A stretch of 64,000 nt of DNA, from contig NZ_JANJQP010000002.1 in the NCBI RefSeq assembly GCF_025758695.1, forward strand, positions 496,001 through 560,000. Reading direction: 5' to 3'. The DNA is from Oenococcus kitaharae (GTDB lineage Bacteria; Bacillota; Bacilli; Lactobacillales; Lactobacillaceae). Of this stretch, positions 16,391 through 24,763 are shown piece after piece. The first letter of the stretch is position 1. The number at the start of each line of letters is the position of its first letter. The notes under the pieces were generated by a model. The model worked only from the letters and a program-made list of their open reading frames with translations. It did not search any database and was not told the DNA's origin. The position numbers and the translations under genes were made by a program.

Positions 16391-16426
16391 GAGGCGAACA
16401 AAATCTAAATTTTGTTTTAAGCTATG

Positions 16427-16482
16427 GGCTGCCTTTGTGAACAGAAATCAGTTGATTTTTTCTGTCAAGGCGGCCTTTTTTT
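16427..16482 (+). terminator. Long hairpin terminator after htrA
   Basis: GGCTGCCTTTG pairs with CAAGGCGGCC, an inner ACAGAAA / TTTCTGT stem extends it, and a T7 tract follows. Confidence 0.88.
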
Positions 16483-16707
16483 ACGGAATTCAGCGTGGGC
16501 CATCTTTTTATAGTGAAAAACTTGACAAGCGGGAAAGCCTTGCCTAAGGCATTCACAGCAGGTCATGTAATATGTTTGTAACAATGTAAAGCAACCTTAA
16601 AAAAGTATTAATTCTAATGTCAAGAAAGCCACCTATTCTAAAGGACGTGCTTTAGAAATCCTTATAGATTTTTAGAAAAAAGAAACTTTGCACGTTGGAG
16701 AGAATAG
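16483..16707 (+). promoter_or_regulatory. Regulatory region and 5' leader of the LysM-CHAP gene
   Basis: This is the rest of the 317-bp gap after htrA. It holds TTGACA (16522-16527) without a good -10 at normal spacing, an inverted repeat GCCTT / AAGGC (16536-16550), and three TGTAA motifs described separately. A TATTAA (16606-16611) at a plausible distance downstream could act as -10. About 90 bases of A/T-rich leader with a GGAGAG Shine-Dalgarno sequence end at the ATG. No small ORF was recognised. Confidence 0.5.
16566..16590 (+). promoter_or_regulatory. WalR/VicR-type box upstream of the LysM-CHAP gene
   Basis: TGTAAT (16566-16571), 5 bp, TGTAAC (16577-16582) fits the WalR consensus TGTWAH-N5-TGTWAH exactly. 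A third copy, TGTAAA, lies at 16585-16590. In low-GC Gram-positives WalRK (VicRK) controls autolysins such as YocH and PcsB, which fits the gene downstream. Confidence 0.6.
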
Positions 16708-17682
16708 ATGACTACGAAAACTGTTAAAAATGTACTTTTGGTCTCAACTGGGGCAGCGGCTGCTTTAGCGGTTGGTGCCGTTTCGGCTAACGCTGATACA
16801 GTCACAGTCAAGCAAGGAGACAGCGTTTGGAAACTGGCTCAAGAGTATAAGACGACCACGGCCGACATCATCAAAGCAAACGGCTTGGAAAATCCTAATC
16901 TGATCTTGACCGGCAAAACTCTGAATATTCCTGACAGTGCGACGCCTGCCGCTCCGGCAGCCGCAGCTTCTGCCGCAACTTCAACTGCCGCAACAAGTGT
17001 TTCACCCAAGAATGCTGATGGTACAGTTACTGTTGCTGCGGGCGACACGCTTTATGGTATCGCCACCCGTTATAACGTCTCTGTCTCTACTCTGATTGCA
17101 AACAACAATGGATCCACATTTATCACTAGCGGCCAAAAATTGTCTTTGACTGCCGCACCTGTCAGCGCCGCACCAGCAGCTAAGGCCCCAGCCGCACCGG
17201 CGGCAAGTCAGGCACCTGTAAGTCAGGCACCCGCAAGCCAAGCGCCAGCTGCTCCCGCTAGTGCTGCTGCACCAGCAGCCAAAGCAACCGCAGCGTCAGC
17301 TGCACCTGTTGCTGTCAAAAAAGCAGTGACTCCTAGTTATTCAACTGCTGCATCGACTACTAATACATATTATTATGGCCAGTGCACTTGGTACGTGAAG
17401 AACATGCTTAGCTGGGTACCAAATATGCTTGGCAATGCTAATCAGTGGGCATCATCAGCTGCTGCGCAAGGTTTCCGTGTTGATCACTCTCCTGCAATCG
17501 GTTCGGTTGTTGTCTTCCAAGGCGGCCAAGCTGGTGCCAGCGCTGCTTATGGCCATGTGGCTGTTGTGACAGCTGTTTATGGTGATTCAATCCGTATTAA
17601 AGAAGGCAATGCCGGTGGCAACGCGATTAGTACAAGAACTGTTGCTTCCGCATCTAGTTACCAATACATTCATGCCAAGTAA
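16708..17682 (+). CDS. Secreted LysM-CHAP peptidoglycan hydrolase
   Basis: The 324-residue precursor has a signal peptide (residues 1-29, ending VSANA), two LysM domains (VKQGDSVWKLAQEY and VAAGDTLYGIATRYN), and a long Ala/Pro/Gln linker (residues ~150-205). A C-terminal CHAP domain carries the catalytic Cys in YYGQCTWYV and His in AYGHVAVVT. LysM binds glycan and CHAP cuts the peptide part of peptidoglycan, so the protein acts outside the cell in growth or daughter-cell separation. It is monocistronic with a good Shine-Dalgarno sequence (TTGGAGAGAATAG). WalR-type repeats upstream suggest control by the essential WalRK system. Confidence 0.92.
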   Translation: MTTKTVKNVLLVSTGAAAALAVGAVSANADTVTVKQGDSVWKLAQEYKTTTADIIKANGLENPNLILTGKTLNIPDSATPAAPAAAASAATSTAATSVSPKNADGTVTVAAGDTLYGIATRYNVSVSTLIANNNGSTFITSGQKLSLTAAPVSAAPAAKAPAAPAASQAPVSQAPASQAPAAPASAAAPAAKATAASAAPVAVKKAVTPSYSTAASTTNTYYYGQCTWYVKNMLSWVPNMLGNANQWASSAAAQGFRVDHSPAIGSVVVFQGGQAGASAAYGHVAVVTAVYGDSIRIKEGNAGGNAISTRTVASASSYQYIHAK

Positions 17683-17702
17683 GTTCCTGTTTCAAAAAAA
17701 TT

Positions 17703-17725
17703 TTAGGCTCCGGCCTTTTTTTTTA
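17703..17725 (+). terminator. Terminator after LysM-CHAP gene
   Basis: A short AGGC / GCCT stem is followed by a run of nine or more T residues. Confidence 0.6.
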
Positions 17726-17728
17726 CGG

Positions 17729-17734
17729 TAAATT
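17729..17734 (+). promoter_or_regulatory. -10-like element, leaderless type
   Basis: TAAATT lies 6 nt before ATG 17741, and no Shine-Dalgarno sequence is present. Confidence 0.4.
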
Positions 17735-17740
17735 AGAGAT

Positions 17741-18988
17741 ATGCAATATCGCAATTTTTTGACAATCAAAAATCATTGGATTTTCTCGCCGAATACTTCC
17801 ATTGGCGAGGTTAGTCAGTATTTTACTGACTTTAGGACTTTTCAGTTTAAAGGCCGTTTTATTTCGGACGACCTAATTGCTCAGATAGCCGCTGCTGAAA
17901 AGAATTTTTCCTCTGTCCAATCTGCCTTGGATGGTTTGACGGATATTTTTATCAATCACATGCTTCCGGTTGACCAGTGGGCCTACAGTCGCGATCAATA
18001 TTCGGACAATGAGGCTCTTTTTGCAGTCAACATTGGCATTATTCCCTTCGAAAATCCTGATGGTCAGCGTGGCGAGAATTTGAGTTATACTTTCCAAATT
18101 TTTCGCAACCAATCGATTTTGGATCTCGTCAAACACGGGCGCTGGCTTGATGATGAGGTGAGCGGTTTTGAAGAACTGAATTATTATTTTGCCAGAACAA
18201 GCGATCTATTAAAATTTCGTGATTTCCAGACTGGCTTGGCAGGTCAGCCATCAGCCGTCTTTAAACAGGTTCAGCCCTTTATTGACGAACTAAATAATCA
18301 GGAATTGGTCGTTCGAAGGATCGAGGCTGAACGATCACCCAGTTTCCTAGCCGTAAATTTGACACCTGATTTTGATAATTGGGAGAGTTCAGGCGCCGCA
18401 CAATTGGACAAGGTAAACGCTTTTGATGTCCAAAGCAAAATCAGCGGTTTGTTCCCTCATGTTTCCGATGCCGAAATTGCCGAATTAAAGCATAAGGCCG
18501 ATATTTTTAAAAATCTGCAGCGGATTAGACGCGAGGATACTGTTTTCGGGCCTGATGTGTATCAGCCCGTACGCAAGTCACCAACTGCAATTCCAAAAAA
18601 ATATCAAACTCGAGAAATTATCTCAGTAAAAAGGACACTAGCCAATGCTGTATCTTTGCTGAATATTCCTTTCGTCTGGGGCGGAAATGATCAAAAAGGA
18701 TTGGATATACCGGGTTTTGTTGCATATTTGCGCTTGATTTCTGGTCTTAGCGACATTGGAGACAAAGTGTATGTCCAGGCTGCTAGTCTGCGCCAAGCCG
18801 GAAGGCGAGAAAAGAATTACGCCCAATCTTTGCCTGGAGACCTGCTTTTTTGGGGGAGAAAGGGCGCTGAGTTCAGCGTGGCTATGTACATTGGCGGTGG
18901 CCAATCGATCGGTTTAAAAGGCCCGAATAGTCGGGTTCAGATACAAGCAGTCACAGGATCGCCTGTCGCATTTGAGGGTATTTACTAA
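17741..18988 (+). CDS. NlpC/P60-like protein with both catalytic residues replaced
   Basis: The 415-residue protein has an unrecognised N-terminal ~280 residues followed by a clear NlpC/P60 fold (residues ~290-415). This shows the marker strings NIPFVWGGND, PGDLLFWG and MYIGGGQSIG. Where active enzymes have DCSGF it has DIPGF, and where they have HVGIY it has SVAMY, so the nucleophile Cys and the His base are both lost. There is no signal peptide or membrane segment, so it is probably cytosolic. The dus gene starts 2 bp after its stop. It is not visibly decayed: the frame is intact and the fold strings persist. It may be a binding protein or scaffold rather than a hydrolase. The function is unknown. 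Confidence 0.7.
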   Translation: MQYRNFLTIKNHWIFSPNTSIGEVSQYFTDFRTFQFKGRFISDDLIAQIAAAEKNFSSVQSALDGLTDIFINHMLPVDQWAYSRDQYSDNEALFAVNIGIIPFENPDGQRGENLSYTFQIFRNQSILDLVKHGRWLDDEVSGFEELNYYFARTSDLLKFRDFQTGLAGQPSAVFKQVQPFIDELNNQELVVRRIEAERSPSFLAVNLTPDFDNWESSGAAQLDKVNAFDVQSKISGLFPHVSDAEIAELKHKADIFKNLQRIRREDTVFGPDVYQPVRKSPTAIPKKYQTREIISVKRTLANAVSLLNIPFVWGGNDQKGLDIPGFVAYLRLISGLSDIGDKVYVQAASLRQAGRREKNYAQSLPGDLLFWGRKGAEFSVAMYIGGGQSIGLKGPNSRVQIQAVTGSPVAFEGIY

Positions 18989-18989
18989 T

Positions 18990-19994
18990 ATGACAGCAGA
19001 TTTTTGGGATCGCATTCAGACAAATGCAAAGAAATCTGGTGAGCCTTTTTTTAGTCTGGCACCAATGGAGGCTGTCACGGATAGCGTTTTTCGTCAAGTG
19101 GTCGCAAAGGCGGCCGCGCCGAACGTTTTTAATACGGAATTCACAAATGCGTTAAGTATTACACACCCGAAAGCCAAATTTTCTGTGATGGGCCGGCTGC
19201 ATGTTTCACCTAATGAACAGCAGCGGCCGGTTGTCCAGCTATGGGGCAACCAGCCTGAAGCATTTGTAAGGGCTGCTGAAGCGGTCAAAAATCAAGGTTT
19301 TAAGGCAATTGATTTGAATATGGGTTGTCCCGATTCAACCGTCGTTAAAAACGGCGGTGGTTCGGATTTAATCCGTCATATGCAGACGGCTGCCGATGTG
19401 ATCGCTGCCAGCAAAATGGCAGGGCTGCCGGTTTCTGTGAAGACGCGATTAGGATTTTCTCGTGTGGACGAAATGAATGATTGGCTGCCTTGGCTTTTAC
19501 GGCAGGATGTTAGAGTCCTAACTGTTCATTTACGTACGCGAAAGGAAATGAGCAAGGTCCCGGCACATTTTGAGCTGATTGATCAGATCGTCAAGATGCG
19601 AGACAAAATTGCACCGCAGACAATGCTGCAGATAAACGGTGATATCAAGACGCGACAGCAAGGCATCGAATTGGCTGAGCAGCATCCTGGGTTGGATGGA
19701 ATTATGATTGGCCGCGGTATTTTTGAAAATCCTTACTGTTTTGAAAAGACGCCCCAGCAACATTCCCTAGGGGAGCTCTTGGATCTTTTTGAATTTCAGT
19801 TAGATTTATATGACCAATATGTTGCTGAGGTTGGGCCGAAACGTTTTGAAGCCTTGCGACGTTTCTTCAAAATTTATGTTCGTGGGCTGGCTGAGGCCGC
19901 AAAGTATCGGGACCGCTTGGTCAACACACATAGTTCTGATGAGGCCCGTGCGATTATCACCGAACTGCGTGAACGAGCCTGCAGCTTCAGCTGA
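18990..19994 (+). CDS. dus: tRNA-dihydrouridine synthase
   Basis: The 334-residue protein is an FMN-dependent TIM barrel that reduces uridine to dihydrouridine in tRNA loops. Recognisable parts are FSLAPMEAVTDSVFR at the N-terminus, the catalytic Cys in DLNMGCPDSTVVKNGGGSDL, VSVKTRLGF, VHLRTRKE, and the phosphate-binding GIMIGRGIFENPY. The exact uridine position is not assignable. ATG 18990 begins 2 bp after the stop of the NlpC/P60-like gene and has GAGGG upstream; the two probably share a transcript. TTG 18972 is a less likely start. Confidence 0.92.
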   Translation: MTADFWDRIQTNAKKSGEPFFSLAPMEAVTDSVFRQVVAKAAAPNVFNTEFTNALSITHPKAKFSVMGRLHVSPNEQQRPVVQLWGNQPEAFVRAAEAVKNQGFKAIDLNMGCPDSTVVKNGGGSDLIRHMQTAADVIAASKMAGLPVSVKTRLGFSRVDEMNDWLPWLLRQDVRVLTVHLRTRKEMSKVPAHFELIDQIVKMRDKIAPQTMLQINGDIKTRQQGIELAEQHPGLDGIMIGRGIFENPYCFEKTPQQHSLGELLDLFEFQLDLYDQYVAEVGPKRFEALRRFFKIYVRGLAEAAKYRDRLVNTHSSDEARAIITELRERACSFS

Positions 19995-20041
19995 ATGTTG
20001 TGATATAGAACAAAAATGGCTGAGCCCTTTGGCGGATGTTT

Positions 20042-20047
20042 TATAAT
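20042..20047 (+). promoter_or_regulatory. -10 element of the LtrA-like gene
   Basis: Perfect TATAAT, 9 nt before the TTG start at 20057. There is no Shine-Dalgarno sequence. Confidence 0.45.
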
Positions 20048-20056
20048 CTTAAATAA

Positions 20057-21222
20057 TTGAGGCAGATCAAGATACTGAACTTTTTTGGAAGACCAAGGAA
20101 TATTACCGAACAAATCAGGCACCGTAAAATCAGCTGGTTGGAACTATTCTACGATTTAATTTTTTCGGTTGTTTTGGAAAGGCTGACCAGCGGATTAGTG
20201 GCAGATTTTTCATGGCCGCGTTTTTTCAATGCTAGTGTCTTGTTTTTCTGGTTCTTTTGGAGCTGGCATGAGACCTCGGGCTATTTTGATAACCACGGCA
20301 ATGACAGCATCCTGAATGTTTTGATTATTAATGTTCAACTGATTTTGGCAGGTATTGCTGCCTTGTTTATTCCTGATGCGATTGCTGGCAATTATACAAA
20401 TATCTTAATTGCTTTTGTGCCGATGGAATTGCTGCTGATTGCGGTTTGGTACATTATCGGCCATTTTGATCCGACACATGGGCCGGCATCGCGTGCCTGG
20501 GCGACAGTCTACAGCTTTGCTCTGCTTTTGCTGCTTATTGGCCTATTTGCACCAACAGCTGGTAAGTTTGTGATCATTTTAGCCACGCTGCTGATCAATT
20601 ATCTGGTTGTTTTTTTCGCAAATCCGCGTTTGAGACGAGAATATGAAAACACGCATATGCCTTTTGTTTTGAAGGATTCGCTGATTGAGCGGTACGGCCT
20701 GATGACGATGATCGCTTTAGGCGAAGTGATTGTTGGCCTTTATGAAGCTATTGGTCATCCGGTGACAATGCTTGGCCTAACAGAGTTTATTATGAGCATT
20801 GTTCTCGTCGCTTTGGTGACAGCTGTCTATTACCAGGTGATTGGTGAATTGCATGTACAGATGGCCTCCTCGATTCAGGTTATGGCTGTACGCTGGCTTT
20901 TTTTGCTGGATATCTATGCGGTAATGCTTTTTGGTGTTTTTCTCATTTTTGTCTTGGAGAAAGATCAGCTTGCACAAAGGCTCTGGCTGTCATTTTTGCT
21001 GTTTGCAAGCCTTTTTGTGATGTGGCTGATTCACAGAGGATCACTTCGCACGATAAACAGGCAAGGGGTACAAATAAACCCTTATTTTTCATGTTTGAGT
21101 TTGCTGCTATGCTGGCCGTGGCTTTTCTGCATAAAAGTTGGATGATTCTGTGCCTAGACCTGATTATGCTGCTTGTCATTTTGCATTATCGTTATATCCA
21201 ACCGGTCAAAGCTGAAAATTAG
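20057..21222 (+). CDS. LtrA-family membrane protein with a probable 3' frameshift
   Basis: The reading frame from TTG 20057 gives 362 residues to a stop at 21145. About ten membrane segments, WLELFYDLIFS near the start and ERYGLMTMIALGEVIVG near residue 215 identify the low temperature requirement A family, whose transport role is unknown. The last ~35 residues of this frame look unnatural. The -1 frame from about 21064 encodes FFMFEFAAMLAVAFLHKSW and another hydrophobic stretch, ending at 21222, seven bases before the terminator. A one-base loss near the GGGG at 21064-21067, or an assembly error, would explain this. The span given covers both frames. If real, the last one or two membrane segments are altered. 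Confidence 0.7.
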
Positions 21223-21228
21223 TACATA

Positions 21229-21262
21229 AAAACCCGCTCATAACCTGTGAGCGGGTTTTTAT
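21229..21262. terminator. Bidirectional terminator, LtrA-like gene and amino acid ABC operon
   Basis: AAAACCCGCTCA / TGTGAGCGGGTTTTT is a strong stem flanked by A and T tracts that works on both strands between convergent genes. Confidence 0.9.
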
Positions 21263-22015
21263 TTAATTATTAACTTCGAGCAGTTTGCTGAGAAATTCCT
21301 GTGCCCGCGGATTTTGCGGGTGAGAGAAAAATTCATCGGGCTTAGCGTCTTCGGCAATCTTACCCTGATCTAAAAACCAGACGCGATCAGCAACTTTTTT
21401 GGCAAATCCCATTTCATGCGTAACAACAACCATTGTCATACCTTCAGCTGCTAAATCCTGCATGACTTTCAATACTTCGCCGACCATTTCTGGATCCAGC
21501 GCTGAGGTTGGTTCATCAAAGAGCATCACATCCGGGTTCATCGCAAGTGCTCTTGCAATGGCGACACGCTGTGCCTGCCCGCCTGATAAGGAATTGGGGA
21601 AGGCATCGATTTTTTCTGTCAGACCGACTTTTTCCAATAATTCCTGAGCTTTTGCCCGCGCTTGAGAAGCCGGGATCAAACCTAATTTAACTGGTGCTAA
21701 GGTAATATTGCGTTCAACATTTAAGTGTGGAAAGAGGTTGAATGATTGAAACACCATCCCCATTTTACGGCGGACAGCGTCCAATTCTTTATCCTTCAAA
21801 GTTGTTAGATCCTGACCTTCGAATAGAACGGATCCTGAAGTCGGCGTATCCAGCATGTTCAGGTCACGGATTAAAGTTGATTTTCCGGTTCCGGAAGGGC
21901 CGATCAAAGTCACTACTTCAGAACGGTTGATTTTCGCATTAATATGATCCAAAACAAGTGATTTGCCGAATTTCTTGGTTAGCCCCTTTAATTCGATAAT
22001 CGTATCTTCAGTCAT
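21263..22015 (-). CDS. Polar amino acid ABC transporter, ATP-binding protein
   Basis: The 250-residue ATPase carries Walker [10 protein letters not shown] near residue 39, Q-loop FQSFNLFPH, signature [15 protein letters not shown], Walker [15 protein letters not shown] and the switch His in VVTHEMGFA. This is the pattern of the GlnQ/HisP group. It energises import of a polar amino acid from the cytosolic face. It is the last gene of a three-gene minus-strand operon (binding protein, permease, ATPase) and overlaps the permease gene by 8 bp. The substrate (for example glutamine, glutamate, arginine or cystine) cannot be fixed from these motifs. Confidence 0.93.
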   Translation of the reverse strand: MTEDTIIELKGLTKKFGKSLVLDHINAKINRSEVVTLIGPSGTGKSTLIRDLNMLDTPTSGSVLFEGQDLTTLKDKELDAVRRKMGMVFQSFNLFPHLNVERNITLAPVKLGLIPASQARAKAQELLEKVGLTEKIDAFPNSLSGGQAQRVAIARALAMNPDVMLFDEPTSALDPEMVGEVLKVMQDLAAEGMTMVVVTHEMGFAKKVADRVWFLDQGKIAEDAKPDEFFSHPQNPRAQEFLSKLLEVNN

Positions 22016-22703
22016 GTTTCATCTTCCTTTCAAAATGTTTCATGATTCTAGATAGGCTGAAAGTGAGTATGAAATAAATAGCAGCTGCAATAATTAAAGG
22101 TGTGACGCCGTTAAAAGTAGTTGCTCGCATGTTATTTATTTGGTACATGATATCAGGCGCACCGATAATCAGGACAATTGACGACTCTTTGATCAGGGCG
22201 ACGAATTCATTTCCCAGTGCCGGCCAAATATTTTTCAAAGCCTGCGGAATGACAACAAAACGCATTGTTGTTCTCTGCGAAAGGCCTAATGATCTTGCTG
22301 CCTCGGTCTGACCGATATTAACCGAATTAAATCCACCGCGAATAGCTTCTGAAACATAAGCTGATGAATTAATCGAAACGGCAATAATGCCGGCCGGAAT
22401 TGTGGCAATATTTGGCTGAATATGGATACCTGTGACCGATAGAATGGCACCCAAGATCAAAGGCAGCGAAAAGTACACGAATTCCAACTGTACAATCATC
22501 GGCGTGCCTCTAAGAATTTCGACATAAGTACCCGCAACTGCCCGGATTGTCTTATGATGCGACATATGCATGAGTGCAATAATCAAACCTAAAATCGAGC
22601 CGATAATAACTGACGCGATAGAAATAACCAGCGTCACTTCTAAACCGGATAAAATCTCGTCTCTAAAGCGCCAAGCCAGCGTGTTGGATAAAAAATTCAT
22701 CAC
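22008..22703 (-). CDS. Polar amino acid ABC transporter, permease
   Basis: The 231-residue membrane protein has about five helices and the HisMQ-type motif [17 protein letters not shown]. The coupling loop reads [24 protein letters not shown], where the ATPase docks. Members of this family form the homodimeric or heterodimeric channel of polar amino acid importers; with a single permease gene here, a homodimer is expected. It directly follows the binding-protein gene (no gap between stop and start) and overlaps the ATPase gene. Confidence 0.92.
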   Translation of the reverse strand: MMNFLSNTLAWRFRDEILSGLEVTLVISIASVIIGSILGLIIALMHMSHHKTIRAVAGTYVEILRGTPMIVQLEFVYFSLPLILGAILSVTGIHIQPNIATIPAGIIAVSINSSAYVSEAIRGGFNSVNIGQTEAARSLGLSQRTTMRFVVIPQALKNIWPALGNEFVALIKESSIVLIIGAPDIMYQINNMRATTFNGVTPLIIAAAIYFILTFSLSRIMKHFERKMKHD

Positions 22704-23561
22704 TTACTTTGCCTTACCTAATTGCTTGCCAGCTTGAGCGATCCATTTTGGAAATACTTTTTGCTTGTTAACTTTTTTGATAATTTTGTTAATATGCGCA
22801 ACCAGTGTGTGCTGATGCTTTGGGATCACAACCTGCATGCCTTCTTCGTTCTGCACACCTTTAGGATAGCTTGCGTAAACGTACTTCAAACCTGATACAC
22901 TGTGTGCATAAGCCTGGCCGACACCGCCCGATAAAGCAACGGCGTCAATTTTATTAGTCTGCAAAGCCAAAATTAAATCGTTGTTGGACTGCATCTGCAC
23001 AAAATGAGCAGCTGAGAGTTTATTTTTCGCCAATGAGCTTTTGATCAGACTTTCCTGACGTGCTGAGGTTTGAACGCCAACTCTTTTACCAGCTAAGTTT
23101 TTATAAGACTTAATTTTCTTGGCTTCAGATTTGTTGATGACAAGAGTCTCTTTCGCTGTGTAATATGGAATTGAAAAATCTACTTGTTTTTTTCTTTCCG
23201 GCGTTGAACCCATGCCGGCAATTAAGACATCAACTCTGCCAGATTTTTGAGCCACGAGTAGAGAATCAAAAGACATATTTTTGATTTCTAGTTTGACGCC
23301 TAGACCCTTAGCCAACCTTTTAGCCAAACTCATATCGGCACCTGCTGGCGTCTGCTTGCCATTCTTTTGTGCTAAAAATTCATACGGCGGGAAATCAGCA
23401 GACGTACCAACAATCAATTTCCCTCGGGTTTTGATCTTCGAATACAGCACATCCTGTTTATTTCCCGCCGCTTGAACTTGACTTCCAGCTGTCGCAAAAA
23501 TACCAGTAACTGCAATCGCCGACACTAAACCGCTAAAAAACTTGCTTACTAATTTTTTCAT
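22704..23561 (-). CDS. Amino acid ABC transporter, substrate-binding protein without lipobox
   Basis: The 285-residue precursor has a signal peptide (residues ~1-31, ending VQAAG). It is followed by a family-3 solute-binding protein with LIVGTSADFPPYEFL near the start of the mature part, FDSLLVAQKSGRVDVLIAGM and KRVGVQTSARQES. It captures the amino acid for the permease. Gram-positive binding proteins are normally lipoproteins, but no Cys occurs in or after the signal sequence. The mature protein should therefore be released or held by other contacts. The mature sequence is Lys-rich and strongly basic, which may allow wall binding. A strong Shine-Dalgarno sequence (TTAGGAGAAAG on the minus strand) precedes the ATG. 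Confidence 0.9.
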   Translation of the reverse strand: MKKLVSKFFSGLVSAIAVTGIFATAGSQVQAAGNKQDVLYSKIKTRGKLIVGTSADFPPYEFLAQKNGKQTPAGADMSLAKRLAKGLGVKLEIKNMSFDSLLVAQKSGRVDVLIAGMGSTPERKKQVDFSIPYYTAKETLVINKSEAKKIKSYKNLAGKRVGVQTSARQESLIKSSLAKNKLSAAHFVQMQSNNDLILALQTNKIDAVALSGGVGQAYAHSVSGLKYVYASYPKGVQNEEGMQVVIPKHQHTLVAHINKIIKKVNKQKVFPKWIAQAGKQLGKAK

Positions 23562-23618
23562 TTTAAAACTTTCTCCTAAATAATTAAATCTTCACACTAA
23601 AATAAGTGAATTGCACAC

Positions 23619-23624
23619 TATAAT
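23619..23624 (+). promoter_or_regulatory. -10 element of mrnC, leaderless type
   Basis: Perfect TATAAT, 7 nt before ATG 23632. There is no Shine-Dalgarno sequence. Confidence 0.55.
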
Positions 23625-23631
23625 AAAGACC

Positions 23632-24036
23632 ATGATTGCAGATGTCAAGGGTTTCAATGGACTTTCGCTGGCTTTTATCGGCGATGCCGTTGATGAACTG
23701 AAAATTAGAACTTATTTACTTTCCACGGGATTAACAAAAGTGAACGATCTTCAAAAACGATCCAAGGAATTTGTTGCTGCCAAAGCACATGCCAAGCTTT
23801 ACTTTTTATTAGAAGAAGAACACATTTTAACTGAAGAAGAGACCGAGATTTATAAACGTGGACGCAATTCGCATCCGCATACGAAGGCCAAAAATACTGA
23901 TTTTGCTACCTATCAGATTTCGACAGGTGTTGAAGCTGTTTTGGGTTATCTATATTTGAAGAATGATCAAAAGCGTCTGGATCAGATCATTAATTGGATG
24001 ATAGAGAAAGTAGAAAGCGGGCAGACACGTGGTTAA
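23632..24036 (+). CDS. mrnC: Mini-ribonuclease III
   Basis: The 134-residue protein is a catalytic RNase III domain without a double-stranded RNA-binding domain. It has GLSLAFIGDAVDELKIRTYL with the conserved acidic residues, and RGRNSHPHTKAKNTD and GVEAVLGYLYL at the end. Mini-III trims the termini of 23S rRNA precursor. In the family the first motif usually reads GDAVYE; here Asp replaces Tyr in GDAVDE. ATG 23632 is chosen because it begins exactly at the family start and follows TATAAT by 7 nt; in-frame TTG 23611 lies upstream of that promoter. It overlaps rlmB by 8 bp, the standard Firmicutes order. Confidence 0.92.
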   Translation: MIADVKGFNGLSLAFIGDAVDELKIRTYLLSTGLTKVNDLQKRSKEFVAAKAHAKLYFLLEEEHILTEEETEIYKRGRNSHPHTKAKNTDFATYQISTGVEAVLGYLYLKNDQKRLDQIINWMIEKVESGQTRG

Positions 24037-24763
24037 AGAAGTTGTATACGGGATTCATGCCGCCATCGAGGCGCTGGATAACAATAAAAGCGTCAGCCGT
24101 ATTTATTTAAGCGATTCTCTGGCAAAAAATCGTGTTTTGGAGATTGAAAAGAAGGCTGTTATTGGTCATCAGCCGATTGTTAAAGTTGATAACCGACGTT
24201 TGGACGAATTGACCGATCATGGCAACCACCAAGGTGTGGCAGTTGAAATAGAAGCCTACAGTTACGTGGCATTGCCAGAAATTCTAGCCAAAAAAACTGA
24301 TCACGACCCTTTTTTGGTTATTTTAGATGAGATCGAAGATCCGCAGAATTTAGGTTCGATTTTACGAACGGCTGATGCAGCAGGCATTGATGGGATCATT
24401 ATTCCGAAAAGACGTGCCGTCCAATTGACGCAAACAGTTGCTAAAATCTCAACCGGAGCAATTGAGCACGTCCCAGTTGCCCGCGTGACCAACATCAATA
24501 ATGCTATTGACAGTTTAAAAGATGCAGGCTTTTGGATTTTCGGCACGGATATGAAGGGTCAGGACTATACCCAATGGAATGCTAAAGGACCAGTCGCATT
24601 GGTCATCGGCAATGAAGGACGCGGCATTTCGCCGCAGACTAAAAAGAAAGTTGATCAAATGCTGACGATTCCAATGGTCGGGCACGTGCAGTCGCTGAAT
24701 GCCGGCGTTGCTGCCGCATTATTAATCTATCAAGGCTTTAATAGCCGCCGCATTGGGTCTTAA
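24029..24763 (+). CDS. rlmB: 23S rRNA (guanosine-2'-O-)-methyltransferase
   Basis: The 244-residue SpoU/TrmH-family enzyme begins at GTG 24029 with VVYGIHAAIEAL and an N-terminal L30e-like substrate-binding domain. The SPOUT catalytic domain carries ILDEIEDPQNLGSILRTADAAG, ALVIGNEGRGIS and IPMVGHVQSLNAGVAAALL, which are motifs 1-3 with the knot. By analogy it methylates G2251 in 23S rRNA. It overlaps mrnC by 8 bp. In B. subtilis yacP follows; here the next gene is the sigma factor, so yacP is missing. Confidence 0.93.
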   Translation: MVKEVVYGIHAAIEALDNNKSVSRIYLSDSLAKNRVLEIEKKAVIGHQPIVKVDNRRLDELTDHGNHQGVAVEIEAYSYVALPEILAKKTDHDPFLVILDEIEDPQNLGSILRTADAAGIDGIIIPKRRAVQLTQTVAKISTGAIEHVPVARVTNINNAIDSLKDAGFWIFGTDMKGQDYTQWNAKGPVALVIGNEGRGISPQTKKKVDQMLTIPMVGHVQSLNAGVAAALLIYQGFNSRRIGS

